In this document: positions 23,101 to 32,537 of the stretch, in pieces
How the letters are laid out: each line of letters begins with the position of its first letter
How positions within the stretch are numbered: position 1 is the first letter of the stretch
Source: Dehalococcoidia bacterium
GTDB lineage: Bacteria > Chloroflexota > Dehalococcoidia > GIF9 > AB-539-J10
Direction of reading: 5' to 3'
DNA: 64,000 nucleotides
Assembly: GCA_030615625.1 (NCBI GenBank)
Contig: JAUWYX010000004.1
Location: forward strand, 1-64,000
Program-made: the position numbers and the translations under genes
The notes under the pieces: generated by a model
Database searches by the model: none
Told to the model about the DNA's origin: nothing
Seen by the model: the letters and a program-made list of their open reading frames with translations, nothing else

Positions 23101-24438
23101 CTATTTGTAAACGCCGTATTTCTTGACGGTTTCAACCATCGCCTTGAGATTATCCCACTTCACCTCATCGAAGAAGGCGCCATTGCTCATGATATAGCCA
23201 CCGCCCTTGCCGGCAACATCGATGCATCTCTTGGTGTGGTCTATGGCTTTCTGGGTGGTGCCTACGGCCAGCAGGTCCGTGGGCATGGTGCCGGCGACAC
23301 AGGCAATACCATCCAGTGCTTTCTTGGCTTTATCAATATCTACAATGTCGAACAACCAAGCCGTCTTACCTTTGGGTAAGTCCCGGATAACCTCCAGACG
23401 TGAGTTATAGCCCCCTTCAGCCCAGATAAACGGGAACACTCCCTCATCAACCATGCCCTGGATTATCTTCTTCAGATAGGGCCAGTAGAATTTCTTGTAC
23501 TGCTCATCGGACATAAAGCCATCGGCACCTTTATGCAAGGGTATGAATATTATAGGACATCCACCCATCTTGGCCTCAATTACCCCTTTCTGAGTCCAGA
23601 ACGGCAACATAGCATCCATGGCTTCGATGAGCTTATCGGGCTGGCGGTACATATCCATCATTATACCTTTAGTACCCCTGAGGGTATCAGCTAGTATGTC
23701 AAAAGGCGCTTTGGTATAGCCGACTTGACCTGCGGGAAATCCTAACTCTGGCATCTCCTTCATAAAGGCACCGAAATATCCCATCCATTTCAGGGCTTCA
23801 CTCCCGGCTTCCAGGAGGGCTTTAAAGGCAGCCTGGACATCGGGCAGACCGTAGGGGAAAAAAGTAATGCCTGTTCCGTACATTTCAGCGTAGGTGGTGA
23901 GATTGGGCAGCTGCTTGAAGGGCTCCAGGGCGCCGAAGATGCGCGGCAGGTAAACGGTGTTAAAGAAATGCGTCGGGTCCTGAATCAAGGCGTCATATTC
24001 ATCGGCCATCATGTATTCGCCTTCGATGCACTGGTAGGTGGTGTTATTAGGTACACCATGCCCCGGCCACTTGTATAACTTGTAGTCAAGAATATCAAAG
24101 AACCTTCCCGGGCCGGGCGCTACGCAGCCAAAGTGTGCATCCGGCTCAATTTCCAGGTAGAATTTTTTCCATGCCTGGTTGGCCTTTTCATAGTCATACA
24201 TGACTTCACGAGGGGTTAACCCGGAGTAAAAAGCGGGGGCAAAGCTGGGAATTAGGAAGACCGGCACCCTGTCCGGCTTTTTCTTGAGTTGTAAGGCGTC
24301 CTTTATCCTGGTTGCCCTCTCCTTGTATAACCTCTTGGCTTCGGGGCTTTTAAACTCCACGCCCTCCGGTGACATCCACTTGGCAAACAGCGCCTCTTGC
24401 TTTTCGTCCGAGGACATATCTTCCCATTGTTTTTCCAT
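23101..24438 (-). CDS. UroD-family corrinoid methyltransferase (MtaA/CmuA-like)
   Basis: A 445-residue protein with a uroporphyrinogen-decarboxylase-type TIM barrel in its C-terminal 320 residues (for example MDMYRQPDKLIEAMDAMLPF, then CPIIFIPLHKGADGF and FIWAEGGYN). Members of this branch act as methyltransferases between corrinoid proteins and a second acceptor, or as substrate-demethylating enzymes, not in haem synthesis. Its position between a corrinoid protein gene and the activation genes supports that role. The extra N-terminal 110 residues are longer than in MtaA. The actual methyl donor (methoxy-aromatic, methylamine or other) cannot be read from the sequence. Confidence 0.82.
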   Translation of the reverse strand: MEKQWEDMSSDEKQEALFAKWMSPEGVEFKSPEAKRLYKERATRIKDALQLKKKPDRVPVFLIPSFAPAFYSGLTPREVMYDYEKANQAWKKFYLEIEPDAHFGCVAPGPGRFFDILDYKLYKWPGHGVPNNTTYQCIEGEYMMADEYDALIQDPTHFFNTVYLPRIFGALEPFKQLPNLTTYAEMYGTGITFFPYGLPDVQAAFKALLEAGSEALKWMGYFGAFMKEMPELGFPAGQVGYTKAPFDILADTLRGTKGIMMDMYRQPDKLIEAMDAMLPFWTQKGVIEAKMGGCPIIFIPLHKGADGFMSDEQYKKFYWPYLKKIIQGMVDEGVFPFIWAEGGYNSRLEVIRDLPKGKTAWLFDIVDIDKAKKALDGIACVAGTMPTDLLAVGTTQKAIDHTKRCIDVAGKGGGYIMSNGAFFDEVKWDNLKAMVETVKKYGVYK

Positions 24439-24471
24439 ATTTATTGCCTCCTGTAAATTGTCTGGGGATTT

Positions 24472-25104
24472 TTAACTGGCACCGATCCATTTCTTGGCCA
24501 GGGTAACTCCGGCCATGGCGTCCTTGCCGTAGGCATCAGCACCGGTATAATTCTTTATCTCGTCACTCATCTGACCGCCGCCAATCATGACCTTTACCTT
24601 ATCTCGTAAGCCGGCGGCTTTTATGGCTTCCACAGTTTCTTTCATGGAATCGAAAGCCAGCGCCAGAAATCCGCTCAAGCCGACGATAGGGGCACCAGTT
24701 TCCTTTATCTTATCCACAAACTTTTGCGCCGGGACGTCCACGCCGAGGTCGTGAACCTCGAAGCCATTGACATCGAGCATAAAGACGACGATGTCCTTGC
24801 CGATGTCATGTATATCCCCGGCAACAGTGCCGAAGACAATCTTGCCCAGCTTCTTGCTCTCAGCTGCCTTGGTGAGCTTGGGTTTGACCAGCTCGGTTAC
24901 CGCCTTCAGTATCTCACCGGAGTACACCAGGTCAGGTATGAAATATTCGCTGTCGGAAAAGCGCTTGCCCACGATTTCCATGCCCTTTCTGGCATCCTCC
25001 ATAATCTTGAATGGGTCTTCACCAGCGCTCAGCCTGTCTTTTGCAATCTTGATAGCCTCTTGTTCCTTCAAATCAGCTAACGTGTTAACTAGGTCTTGAG
25101 CCAT
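24472..25104 (-). CDS. corrinoid (B12-binding) methyl carrier protein
   Basis: A 210-residue protein with a helical cap (residues 1-85) and a B12-binding Rossmann domain. The cobalt-ligand motif is GDIHDIGKDIV (D-x-H-x-x-G, histidine near residue 99), followed by LGVDVPAQKFVDKI and VGLSGFLALAFDSM, and a late GGGQMSDE. This is the MtaC/MtbC/MtvC type that carries a methyl group on cobalt between two methyltransferases. It is the first gene of the minus-strand corrinoid operon (25104 down to 19650), with AAGGGAGG-like sequence before the ATG. Confidence 0.92.
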   Translation of the reverse strand: MAQDLVNTLADLKEQEAIKIAKDRLSAGEDPFKIMEDARKGMEIVGKRFSDSEYFIPDLVYSGEILKAVTELVKPKLTKAAESKKLGKIVFGTVAGDIHDIGKDIVVFMLDVNGFEVHDLGVDVPAQKFVDKIKETGAPIVGLSGFLALAFDSMKETVEAIKAAGLRDKVKVMIGGGQMSDEIKNYTGADAYGKDAMAGVTLAKKWIGAS

Positions 25105-25294
25105 CTTTACCTTCCCTCCTTGAACTGTATTAGACTCTATAGTCCGCTCGCGTTAATGTTATTTGAAAACGAATTATAACAGTCGCACAGGAATTTCTCT
25201 ACCCATTGGTCGCAAACTGACACAGATTGACAGGAAGCCGTTTGTTCATGATACAATGCGGGCAACTTAAAGTGGAAAGGGAGGCAGGATAATT

Positions 25295-25864
25295 ATGGTC
25301 AAGCTCACAAAGATTAAGGGCGAGATTATCCAGAAATCCAACGAACTGGCTATAGAGTATGAAGCAAAATACAAGGGCTGCGGCCAGTGTACATTTTTGG
25401 CAATAATTGATGCCCTGAGATGGGGTGGCCTGGAAATTATCCCCAAGGATGTGGAAGATAGACTTTTTCCCGGGGTATGTGTTCTGACCGGGGGTGTTGG
25501 CTTGAGCGGAGATGGTACCTGCGCCGCTGTTGCCAGTAGTGCTTTGGCGATTGGCCTGGCTCTGGGAATTCCGCGGGAGGGGCAGGATGTCGAACTCCTG
25601 GGTGCGGCTTGTGCCACCGTTCGCAATACTATTCTGGATAAGTATTACCGGGAGTACAGGTCTATACTCTGCAAGGATGTGCAGAGGAAATTTTTCGGGA
25701 AAGCCTGGGACCTGACAAATAAGGAGATGGATCAAGAGTTCAGGGGATTGACCCGCGGGTGCACCATTATGCAAACTGCCAAGTGGACCACTGAAATTAT
25801 CCTGGACGAATTTGAAAAGGGGAATGTGAAAGGGTATGTCGACAGACCTGAAGACAGAGCTTGA
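25295..25864 (+). CDS. C_GCAxxG_C_C-family-like redox protein
   Basis: A 189-residue protein with conserved-looking cysteines: GCGQCTFLAI near residues 28-37, a PGVCVLTGG segment, GDGTCAAVASSALAIGLALG near 77-95, then LGAACATV and a late RGCTIM. The pattern resembles the C_GCAxxG_C_C family, putative membrane-linked or cytoplasmic redox proteins of anaerobes. The exact GCAxxG motif is modified. It is divergent from the corrinoid operon and 83 bases before an SDR gene on the same strand, possibly an operon. No enzymatic activity can be stated. Confidence 0.6.
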   Translation: MVKLTKIKGEIIQKSNELAIEYEAKYKGCGQCTFLAIIDALRWGGLEIIPKDVEDRLFPGVCVLTGGVGLSGDGTCAAVASSALAIGLALGIPREGQDVELLGAACATVRNTILDKYYREYRSILCKDVQRKFFGKAWDLTNKEMDQEFRGLTRGCTIMQTAKWTTEIILDEFEKGNVKGYVDRPEDRA

Positions 25865-25947
25865 GTTCTTCAACCGGGGTCCCAGAAGTCCGAAAGTGAA
25901 TGCGAAATCGAAATCAAACAGACTGACAAATTAATAAGGAGGGACAC

Positions 25948-26715
25948 ATGCCAGGAGTATTAAAGGACAAAGTAGCCATTATAACCGGAGCCAGTCGTGG
26001 TATGGGGAAAGCCTTCGCCTTAAGGTTTGCTGAGGAAGGGGCCAAACTGTTATTGACTACTACTAGTCTGGAAAGGGCTCAGGGCACGGTTAACGAGGTA
26101 AAGGCTAAAGGAGGGGAAGTAGCACTCATGGAGGCTGATATCTCGCACGAAGATGTTCCCCAAAAGATAGCAGAAAAGGTCATGCAGCAGTATGGCAGGG
26201 TCGATATCCTCGTCAATAATGCTGCTATATGGTATGGAATCAATGCCCAGCCCTGGGATGCCTGGACGGTGAAGGAGTGGGACCAGATGTTTGTGGTGAA
26301 TGTAAGAGGGACATGGCTGGTCTGCAAGGCCATAGCTCCGCTGATGGTAAAGCAGAAAAAGGGTAAGATTATCAATATTGCATCTAATGTTGCCAGAGTC
26401 CCCGCGGCTCAACTCTTTTTGCCATATGCCTGTACCAAAGGAGCGGTTTACATACTAACTCAAGCCCTGGCTAGAGCTCTGGGTCCCTCCAGTATTAATG
26501 TCAACGCTGTTGCCCCAGGGTACGTGGCTACTGAAGCCAGTCTAGGTCAGACGGATAGCGACAAAATATTCGAGATTGCCACCGGGGAACAATCAATTCA
26601 CCAACGTTTGCAGCGAACTGACCCGGTGGGGGCAGTCCTGTTTTTAGCCTCAGCTGCCTCGGATATGATCTCGGGACAGATTATCTATGTTGATGGCGGA
26701 ACCGTGATGATATAG
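25948..26715 (+). CDS. short-chain dehydrogenase/reductase
   Basis: A 255-residue classical SDR. The cofactor motif is TGASRGMGKAFA (residues 13-24), NNAA lies at about 90, the catalytic Ser is in IASNVARVPA and the catalytic Tyr-x-x-x-Lys is YACTKGAVY. The C-terminal DMISGQIIYVDGG is typical. NAD(P)H-dependent oxidation or reduction of a hydroxy/keto substrate is expected, as in FabG-like enzymes, but the substrate is open. AAGGAGGG lies before the ATG. It is separated by 75 bases from the convergent aldehyde:ferredoxin oxidoreductase gene. Confidence 0.9.
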   Translation: MPGVLKDKVAIITGASRGMGKAFALRFAEEGAKLLLTTTSLERAQGTVNEVKAKGGEVALMEADISHEDVPQKIAEKVMQQYGRVDILVNNAAIWYGINAQPWDAWTVKEWDQMFVVNVRGTWLVCKAIAPLMVKQKKGKIINIASNVARVPAAQLFLPYACTKGAVYILTQALARALGPSSINVNAVAPGYVATEASLGQTDSDKIFEIATGEQSIHQRLQRTDPVGAVLFLASAASDMISGQIIYVDGGTVMI

Positions 26716-26790
26716 GCAGTGGGAGCCCCCGTCTGCTTTAGTCGGCCAGTCACTGTTGCCGCACAGGTCTGCCGCCGTGAATTGCCCCGG

Positions 26791-28647
26791 CTAAGGCCAG
26801 AGTTCCTGAGCCACGTCTGTCAACCCCAGTTCCAGCAGTTTCTTTTTACTGGGCTTGGCTGTCTTGAGGTCCCAATCCATGGCAGTCAGGTACTCTCTGA
26901 CCATGGTGTCCTCATCAACGGTTACTCCAGCCACGGGGCCCTCCTTTAGCGGCGGCCGGCCGAATACTCTGTCGGGGACCTTGAACTCTAGCGGGTTTAA
27001 CCCCTCGCGAATGTTGAAAGCCTGCCGGAGGTTAGAAATTCTCTCTCCCGTCTTTAGCAATTCGTCATCGGTTATATCCCAGCCGGTAACCGCCCTCATA
27101 AAATCAGCGATAGGGTCAACATTGGGAAAAGCCCAGTACACGAATAGACACATCCCGGTACAAACCACGGTTTGGTGGAAGTTGCTGCCTATCCTGCGCG
27201 CCTCCCCCCGGCCAGAAAAGGACGTTAAGTCAAATCTGGGCAGCAGTCCGGCAGGATGTCCGGGGGCGTCTGACAGCTCCGAGCCCACAAAATGACGGCC
27301 TGGTGTGGAGTCCAGCTTATAGCTGGTCGCATAATGAAATGAATGCTTCGGGTCATGTGCCGGAAGCTCCTGCCCGCCTATATGTATGGCGTATTGGTCG
27401 GAGCCCTTGCCAATCTTCTCCGCTGCCACCTTTACGCCATCGGCTAACACGGCACCAAAACCTTCCCGCTTAGCCAATTTTTCGGTCATAGCCACGATGG
27501 CTTTATGGTTGCCCCAGGTCATTTCGATACCATCGGTGTCGGCCTTGGTAATAAGCCCCCTCTCGTAGCATTCAATAGCCAGGGCAATAGCTGCCCCGGC
27601 AGAGATGGTGTCAATTCCATAGCGGTCGCAGATATCACTGGCTTTGATTATCGATTCTAGGTTGTTATTGAGGCAATTGGTGCCAAACATGGCAATCGTT
27701 TCATATTCCGGTCTCCGGGAACCAGCGGCATATTTATACTCTCCGGTTCCGGCCTTCATGTACCCTCCGCAGGCAATGGGGCACTGGTAACAGGCAAACT
27801 TTTTCGCCCTCCGCGCAATCACAGCCTCTTTTGCTATGGGTTGGAAATCTGGAAAGTCAATAACTCCGACTCCTGTCCAGTTCTTAACCGGCGAATCACC
27901 GCTCAGAACGCCAATATCAACGAGGAAAGGCGTGCCGAAGGGCTTTAACCAGGCGATATGCCCACCCAGTTCAGCCGTGTATTTCTTTCTCAGTTCCTTG
28001 GTTCTTTTTTCATCGGCGATGGGAACCTTCATGTTACCCTTCACAGCCACTGCCTTCAGCTTCTTGGAGCCCATCACGGCACCCAGACCGGAACGAGCCG
28101 CAGCTCTATTCTTGTTTAGCACCGCCGCGATGTGAGAGAGCTTCTCACCAGATGGTCCAATGCAAGCTACCTCCACATCCTTGCCCAGTTCCGATTTGAG
28201 TATTTCTTCGGTCTGGCGAGTGTCCTTCCCCCACAGGTGGGCAGCATCTCTCAGCTCAGCTTTGCCATTGTTGACAAAGAGGTAGACCGGCTTTGCCGAC
28301 ATGCCGGTGAAGAACACGGCATCGCAGCCGGCGAACTTCAGAAAAGCACCGAAGTAACCACCGGAATTGGCATCACCCCAGCCCCCGGTCAGCGGTGATT
28401 TTCCCACCACAGTGTGCTTTGTGCCCGCAAGCGCCGGGGTACCGGTAAATGGGCCGGTAAGGATGCCCAGGATATTATCCGGGCCCAATGGGTCAACACC
28501 AGCCTTTTGTCGGCTGAAAAGGATTCTGGCGCCGATGCCATAGCCTCCAATGAACTGGCGGCAAAGCTTTTCGTCAAGCGCCTCATCCTTTAGCTTATTT
28601 TTGGAAAGGTCCACAAACAGAATTTTCCCCATATAACCTCGTGCCAT
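26791..28647 (-). CDS. aor: aldehyde:ferredoxin oxidoreductase (tungsten/molybdopterin)
   Basis: A 618-residue enzyme oxidising aldehydes to acids with ferredoxin as acceptor, using a tungsto-bispterin and one [4Fe-4S] cluster. The start MARGYMGKILFVDLS is the family's typical N terminus; the ATG at 28647 is chosen because AGGAGG lies just upstream (a longer frame begins at 28698). Cluster cysteines appear in FACYQCPIACGG and the distal VVCTGMC. The pterin-binding AAARSGLGAVMGSKKLKA segment is intact. An N-terminal fragment of nearly the same gene occurs at 39468. It may recycle aldehydes produced by neighbouring dehydrogenases or alkyl-oxidising enzymes. Confidence 0.92.
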   Translation of the reverse strand: MARGYMGKILFVDLSKNKLKDEALDEKLCRQFIGGYGIGARILFSRQKAGVDPLGPDNILGILTGPFTGTPALAGTKHTVVGKSPLTGGWGDANSGGYFGAFLKFAGCDAVFFTGMSAKPVYLFVNNGKAELRDAAHLWGKDTRQTEEILKSELGKDVEVACIGPSGEKLSHIAAVLNKNRAAARSGLGAVMGSKKLKAVAVKGNMKVPIADEKRTKELRKKYTAELGGHIAWLKPFGTPFLVDIGVLSGDSPVKNWTGVGVIDFPDFQPIAKEAVIARRAKKFACYQCPIACGGYMKAGTGEYKYAAGSRRPEYETIAMFGTNCLNNNLESIIKASDICDRYGIDTISAGAAIALAIECYERGLITKADTDGIEMTWGNHKAIVAMTEKLAKREGFGAVLADGVKVAAEKIGKGSDQYAIHIGGQELPAHDPKHSFHYATSYKLDSTPGRHFVGSELSDAPGHPAGLLPRFDLTSFSGRGEARRIGSNFHQTVVCTGMCLFVYWAFPNVDPIADFMRAVTGWDITDDELLKTGERISNLRQAFNIREGLNPLEFKVPDRVFGRPPLKEGPVAGVTVDEDTMVREYLTAMDWDLKTAKPSKKKLLELGLTDVAQELWP

Positions 28648-28737
28648 ATTTTCCCTCCTTGCTTTGCTATAGACTGTTAAATTTTGATTTTCGTTCAAAT
28701 TCGGGCATTTTTGCAGTTGCTTGATTCATCAAGCGCA

Positions 28738-28880
28738 ACGCTTTTTTGTCATTGCGAGCGGAGCGTGGCAATCTCCATACTCAACAGCCCCACCGAGATT
28801 GCTTCGGCACTGTCGTGCCTCGCAATGACAAAAGGGGGCTGACTTCATCAGCCTCGCAATGACAAAGGAGGTCGCCCAAT
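28738..28880. repeat. dispersed REP-like repeat, copy 2
   Basis: The words CATTGCGAGCGGAGCGTGGC, GAGATTGCTTCGGCAC and two copies of CCTCGCAATGACAAA occur in the gap between the oxidoreductase and the livF gene, ending GTCGCCCAATAAATT as in copy 1. This is a complex of inverted and direct repeats. The gap 28699-29090 has no gene; an AT-rich stretch (28900-29040) with repeats of AAAAGTGCAAAATGACA follows. Confidence 0.72.
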
Positions 28881-29090
28881 AAATTCTCACCCAATCGAAA
28901 CTTTTCAAAATGCAAAAATAAAAGTGCAAAATGACAGAGCAAAGGTCAAAAGTTTTGCGTTTTGAATTGTCATTTTGCTTTTTGACTTTTGATTTCTGGA
29001 TTTCAGTATTATTTGACATTTGGTGCTTGAGATTTATCCCTTTTCTACACTTTTATTAGCCCAGCAGGGCAGCGCCTCTCATCAGTTAAG

Positions 29091-29795
29091 CTACAGCCCT
29101 AAATAAGCTTCCTTTACCTGTTCGTCTTGTAGAAGGTCTTTACCTTTTCCCTCCAGGACAATCTGCCCATTTCCCAACACGTAGGTCCGGTCGGCTATTT
29201 CAAGGGTCTGTCGGACATTTTGCTCAACCAGGAAGATGGTAATTCCCTGCTCACGCAGGCGCTTTATGACCTCGAGGACTTCCGAGAATAATTTCGGTGC
29301 CAGACCATACGACGGCTCATCAAACATGCACAGTCTGGGATTGGACATTAAGCCCCGACCGATGGCTACCATCTGTCCTTCCCCGCCGCTCAATTTCTTG
29401 GCTGATTGCTTTCGCCTTTCTTTTAGCACCGGGAAAACTTGATAGACCTGCTCCAGCGTTTCCTTCCTCCGCTTCCAGGCTACAGACGAATACGCACCCA
29501 TCTCCAGGTTGTCTCCCACTGTCATGTCAGTAAAGAGCTTTCTGCCTTCGGGTATCTGGCAAATACCCAGTTTCGTAATTTTGTAAGGTGCCAGCCTGTC
29601 TATTCTCTTACCGAGAAACTCCACGCTACCCGAAGCCGGACGCAGCAGGCCGGATATGGTATTGAGCAGAGTCGTTTTACCGGCGCCATTAGCACCAACT
29701 AAAGCGACTATTTCTCCCTCACCGACTTTTAAAGAAACATCCCGTAAGGCTTGAGACTTGCCATAAAAGACATTCAGGTTGCTAACTTCCAGCAT
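29091..29795 (-). CDS. livF: ABC transporter ATP-binding protein LivF-type
   Basis: A 234-residue ATPase. Walker A is GANGAGKTTLLNTIS, the signature is LSGGEGQMVAIGRGLM and Walker B is LCMFDEPSYGL, then a switch histidine is expected in IFLVEQNV. The start MLEVSNLNVFYGK at 29795 has GGGGAGGAG before it and overlaps the livG end by 14 bases; an upstream frame to 29903 is an artefact. It is the last gene of a five-gene transporter cluster and supplies one of two ATPases. Confidence 0.93.
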   Translation of the reverse strand: MLEVSNLNVFYGKSQALRDVSLKVGEGEIVALVGANGAGKTTLLNTISGLLRPASGSVEFLGKRIDRLAPYKITKLGICQIPEGRKLFTDMTVGDNLEMGAYSSVAWKRRKETLEQVYQVFPVLKERRKQSAKKLSGGEGQMVAIGRGLMSNPRLCMFDEPSYGLAPKLFSEVLEVIKRLREQGITIFLVEQNVRQTLEIADRTYVLGNGQIVLEGKGKDLLQDEQVKEAYLGL

Positions 29796-30519
29796 GGGTC
29801 TCCTCCCCGAGGTATATCTCGATAACTGTCTTGTTGCTGGCAATCTCCTGTGGCGTTCCTTCAGCAATCTTCTCACCGTGATGGAGCACCATAATCCGCT
29901 CACATATTCCCATAATTGCCTTCATGACGTGCTCAACTATAAAAATGGTAATCCCGGTATCGCGAATCTTTGCTACCAGCTCCATAGCCTCGCTTACCTC
30001 CGCGGGGTTTAGACCGGCCATCAGTTCATCAAGCAACAACAGTTCCGGCCTGGTGGCTAACGCTCTGGCTACTTCAACCCGCTTCTGGCTGACCAGGGTC
30101 AAGTCTTGAATTGAATTCCCCGCCATTGCCGACAAGCCGACAAACTCCAGTGCCTGGCTGGCTTCCCTGGCAGCATCCGCTGCTGATATGCGGTTTGGGC
30201 TACCGAAAAACGCTCCCACCAGCACATTCTGAAGAACCGGCATATTGCCGAAAACTTTAGTCTCTTGAAATGTCCTGGACACCCCCATCTTGCAGACTCG
30301 ATGGGGCTTTAAACCGCGAATCTTCTGGCCTTTAAATGTTATTTCCCCTGAGCTAAGGGGCAGAGCTCCCGATGTTAAATTAAATAGCGTTGTCTTGCCA
30401 GCTCCATTGGGACCAATCAGACCTACGATTTCGCCCCGGTCAACATGGAAGTCAACATTGGATACCGCCGCTAACCCACCAAAATACTTGGTTACGCCCT
30501 GGCCTTCAAGTGTTCGCAT
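29782..30519 (-). CDS. livG: ABC transporter ATP-binding protein LivG-type
   Basis: A 245-residue ATPase. It has Walker A GPNGAGKTTLFNL, a family-typical LTLVSQKRVEVARAL signature variant (in place of the usual LSGGQ) and Walker B LLLLDELMAGLN, with the histidine in FIVEHVM. In LivG-type proteins the signature often reads LxyGxQR; here LVSQKRVEV keeps the Q-R/K pattern but lacks the glycine, which is a small oddity. The 14-base overlaps with both livM and livF indicate a single transcript. Confidence 0.9.
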   Translation of the reverse strand: MRTLEGQGVTKYFGGLAAVSNVDFHVDRGEIVGLIGPNGAGKTTLFNLTSGALPLSSGEITFKGQKIRGLKPHRVCKMGVSRTFQETKVFGNMPVLQNVLVGAFFGSPNRISAADAAREASQALEFVGLSAMAGNSIQDLTLVSQKRVEVARALATRPELLLLDELMAGLNPAEVSEAMELVAKIRDTGITIFIVEHVMKAIMGICERIMVLHHGEKIAEGTPQEIASNKTVIEIYLGEETHAGS

Positions 30520-31498
30520 GTTGCTCCGCTTCGCCTCCTTTCCGCCACTTCGCTATCACCCCTCCCAGCTTACCTTGCAACATTGGTACCAGCCCAGCTA
30601 ATCCATTGGGCAGGAATAAGATAACCAGTATTAATATGATACCAAAACCGAGCATAAAATATTGCTGGAATTCGACTTTTAGCGCTGCGTCTAAATAACC
30701 AAAAACGAAGGCACCTACTACCGGACCATAAAACTGACCCATGCCGCCAAAGATAGCCATCAGGATTGGCAAGAAGGAATTGAATATGTTGAACGCGATA
30801 CGAGCCTGAATATGTATTATGGCGGGCGCAAAGATCGCCCCGGCTGCCCCCATGAAGACGGCGCTGATGGTGAACAGGATAACCTTCGTCCTAGTGGTAT
30901 TGATGCCCATGTGTTTGGCCGCTTCCTCGTTGCCACCAATGCTCAGCAGGGCCAGCCCGTATCTGGAGCGCCTGATAAAATAAATGGTCACCAGCGTCAC
31001 CACGACAAGGCCCAACATCATGTAAAGAAGCACTCCGGGGTCCGGTGGGGTGAGGTTGTGACCCCAAATGTTATGCAGTATGTGGGTATCTATGTAGAAG
31101 ACTATCTCGCCTATGAACATGACGAACCCGAAGGAGAAGATGGCAAAATATACGCCCCTCAGTCTCAGGGTTACCAGCCCGATCAAAAAAGCCAGCGCGG
31201 AGGCCAAGAGACCTCCAATAACTATAATAACGAGAAAGGGCAATGTTCCCTCCAGGAAGGCCGTGGTCATAACGCCGACCCCGAAAAATGCCGCCGTCGC
31301 CAGTGACATATAACCGGTAGCACCAGAAAACATAGCCCAGCTAACCGCCAGGACGGTATACATAAGAATCGTGGTCAGCAGGCGGATATAATAATCATTA
31401 CCATAGAGGGGAAAAGTAGTCAGGAAGATTAAGATTAAAAGGAGAGACCCCACCGCCAGCAACTTTCTATGTGTGGTAAATAACCGGATTATATCCAT
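30506..31498 (-). CDS. livM: branched-chain amino-acid-type ABC permease LivM
   Basis: A 330-residue membrane permease with about nine hydrophobic segments (for example LLAVGSLLLILIFLTTFPLY and LLYMMLGLVVVTLVTIYFI) and the EAA-like cytoplasmic loop near GGNEEAAKHMGIN, where the ATPase docks. The fold is that of BPD_transp_2 proteins. It lies 4 bases after livH. The cluster could carry branched-chain amino acids, urea, amides or aromatic acids; the permease sequence does not decide. Confidence 0.9.
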   Translation of the reverse strand: MDIIRLFTTHRKLLAVGSLLLILIFLTTFPLYGNDYYIRLLTTILMYTVLAVSWAMFSGATGYMSLATAAFFGVGVMTTAFLEGTLPFLVIIVIGGLLASALAFLIGLVTLRLRGVYFAIFSFGFVMFIGEIVFYIDTHILHNIWGHNLTPPDPGVLLYMMLGLVVVTLVTIYFIRRSRYGLALLSIGGNEEAAKHMGINTTRTKVILFTISAVFMGAAGAIFAPAIIHIQARIAFNIFNSFLPILMAIFGGMGQFYGPVVGAFVFGYLDAALKVEFQQYFMLGFGIILILVILFLPNGLAGLVPMLQGKLGGVIAKWRKGGEAEQHANT

Positions 31499-31502
31499 TT
31501 TC

Positions 31503-32375
31503 TTACCTCTTCCCTAACAGACCTGCTGGTCTCACCAGCAGCAGGACCATGAGGATTGCGTAATAAACGGGCACGATGAGAAGAGGCTCCCAGAGGCCGG
31601 AAACCAGCCGGGAAACGATGCCAATCAGGATTCCGGCAATAAAACTGCCCGGGACACTGCCCAGTCCTCCCAGGACGACCACAACGAGGGCGATTACGGT
31701 ATTATTAAAGCCTATTTGTGTGTTAATCGGGGTCCTCCAGCTTATCATTATGCCACCAATGCCAGCCAGCATGGTACCCAGCCCAAAACATAAAGCCAGG
31801 ATCATGTTGGTATTTACCCCCATCAGCCCGGCCGTCGCCGGGTCTTCAGCCGTGGCCCTGACGGCTCTTCCCGGCCGGGTCCGGCTCAAGAAGAGATACA
31901 TGGCCACGCCTATGGCCACGGCAATTACGCAGGCTATGATCTGGTTGAGGCCAAACGACGTCCCCAAAAATCTCACTCTATCGGTTAGATAAGTATTTGA
32001 GTAGGTCAGGGCACCCCACCTCATCTGCCCCACGAAGTTGATGACGTAGAAGAGACCGAAGGCGACCATCAAAGCGTTGCCCTCAAAGACGGGCGGCGAC
32101 GGTGCCCGCGCTTTGAGGGTCCTGAACAGGGTTATTTGCAGTAGAAAACCTATTACGAACAAAAGGGGACCGATGATAGCCACTGCCAGCAGCGGGTTTA
32201 TCCCAAAGGCTGTGGACAACGTCACGGTCAGCATCGCCCCCAGCATAACGTATTCGCCGTGAGCGATGTTTAGCACCTGGCAGACGCCATACTGGAGAGT
32301 CAAGCCCATGGCCAGCAAGCCATAGATGCTGCCCGTCATTATGCCGTTAATGATTAACCGCGGAAGCTCAATCAT
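31503..32375 (-). CDS. livH: branched-chain amino-acid-type ABC permease LivH
   Basis: A 290-residue permease with eight or so membrane helices (for example LIINGIMTGSIYGLLAMGLT at the N terminus). It has the family motif AHGEYVMLGA and the cytoplasmic loop with RAVRATAEDPATAGLMGVN, which contacts the ATPases. The gene is 162 bases downstream of the livK gene and immediately before livM. Length is normal. Confidence 0.92.
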   Translation of the reverse strand: MIELPRLIINGIMTGSIYGLLAMGLTLQYGVCQVLNIAHGEYVMLGAMLTVTLSTAFGINPLLAVAIIGPLLFVIGFLLQITLFRTLKARAPSPPVFEGNALMVAFGLFYVINFVGQMRWGALTYSNTYLTDRVRFLGTSFGLNQIIACVIAVAIGVAMYLFLSRTRPGRAVRATAEDPATAGLMGVNTNMILALCFGLGTMLAGIGGIMISWRTPINTQIGFNNTVIALVVVVLGGLGSVPGSFIAGILIGIVSRLVSGLWEPLLIVPVYYAILMVLLLVRPAGLLGKR

Positions 32376-32537
32376 GACGCCGACCTCTTGTTCCTTATTT
32401 TTTCTTTAGGTTGACACGTAAGGACAGGCTATCTAGAAAGACATCTCAGGGAGACTTTCCCGCTCATCCTTCTAGACAGCCTGCCTTCTATTTTTCTAGA
32501 CTCCTTACCTTATCTAGTCTTATCCTCCTAGTCTAGC

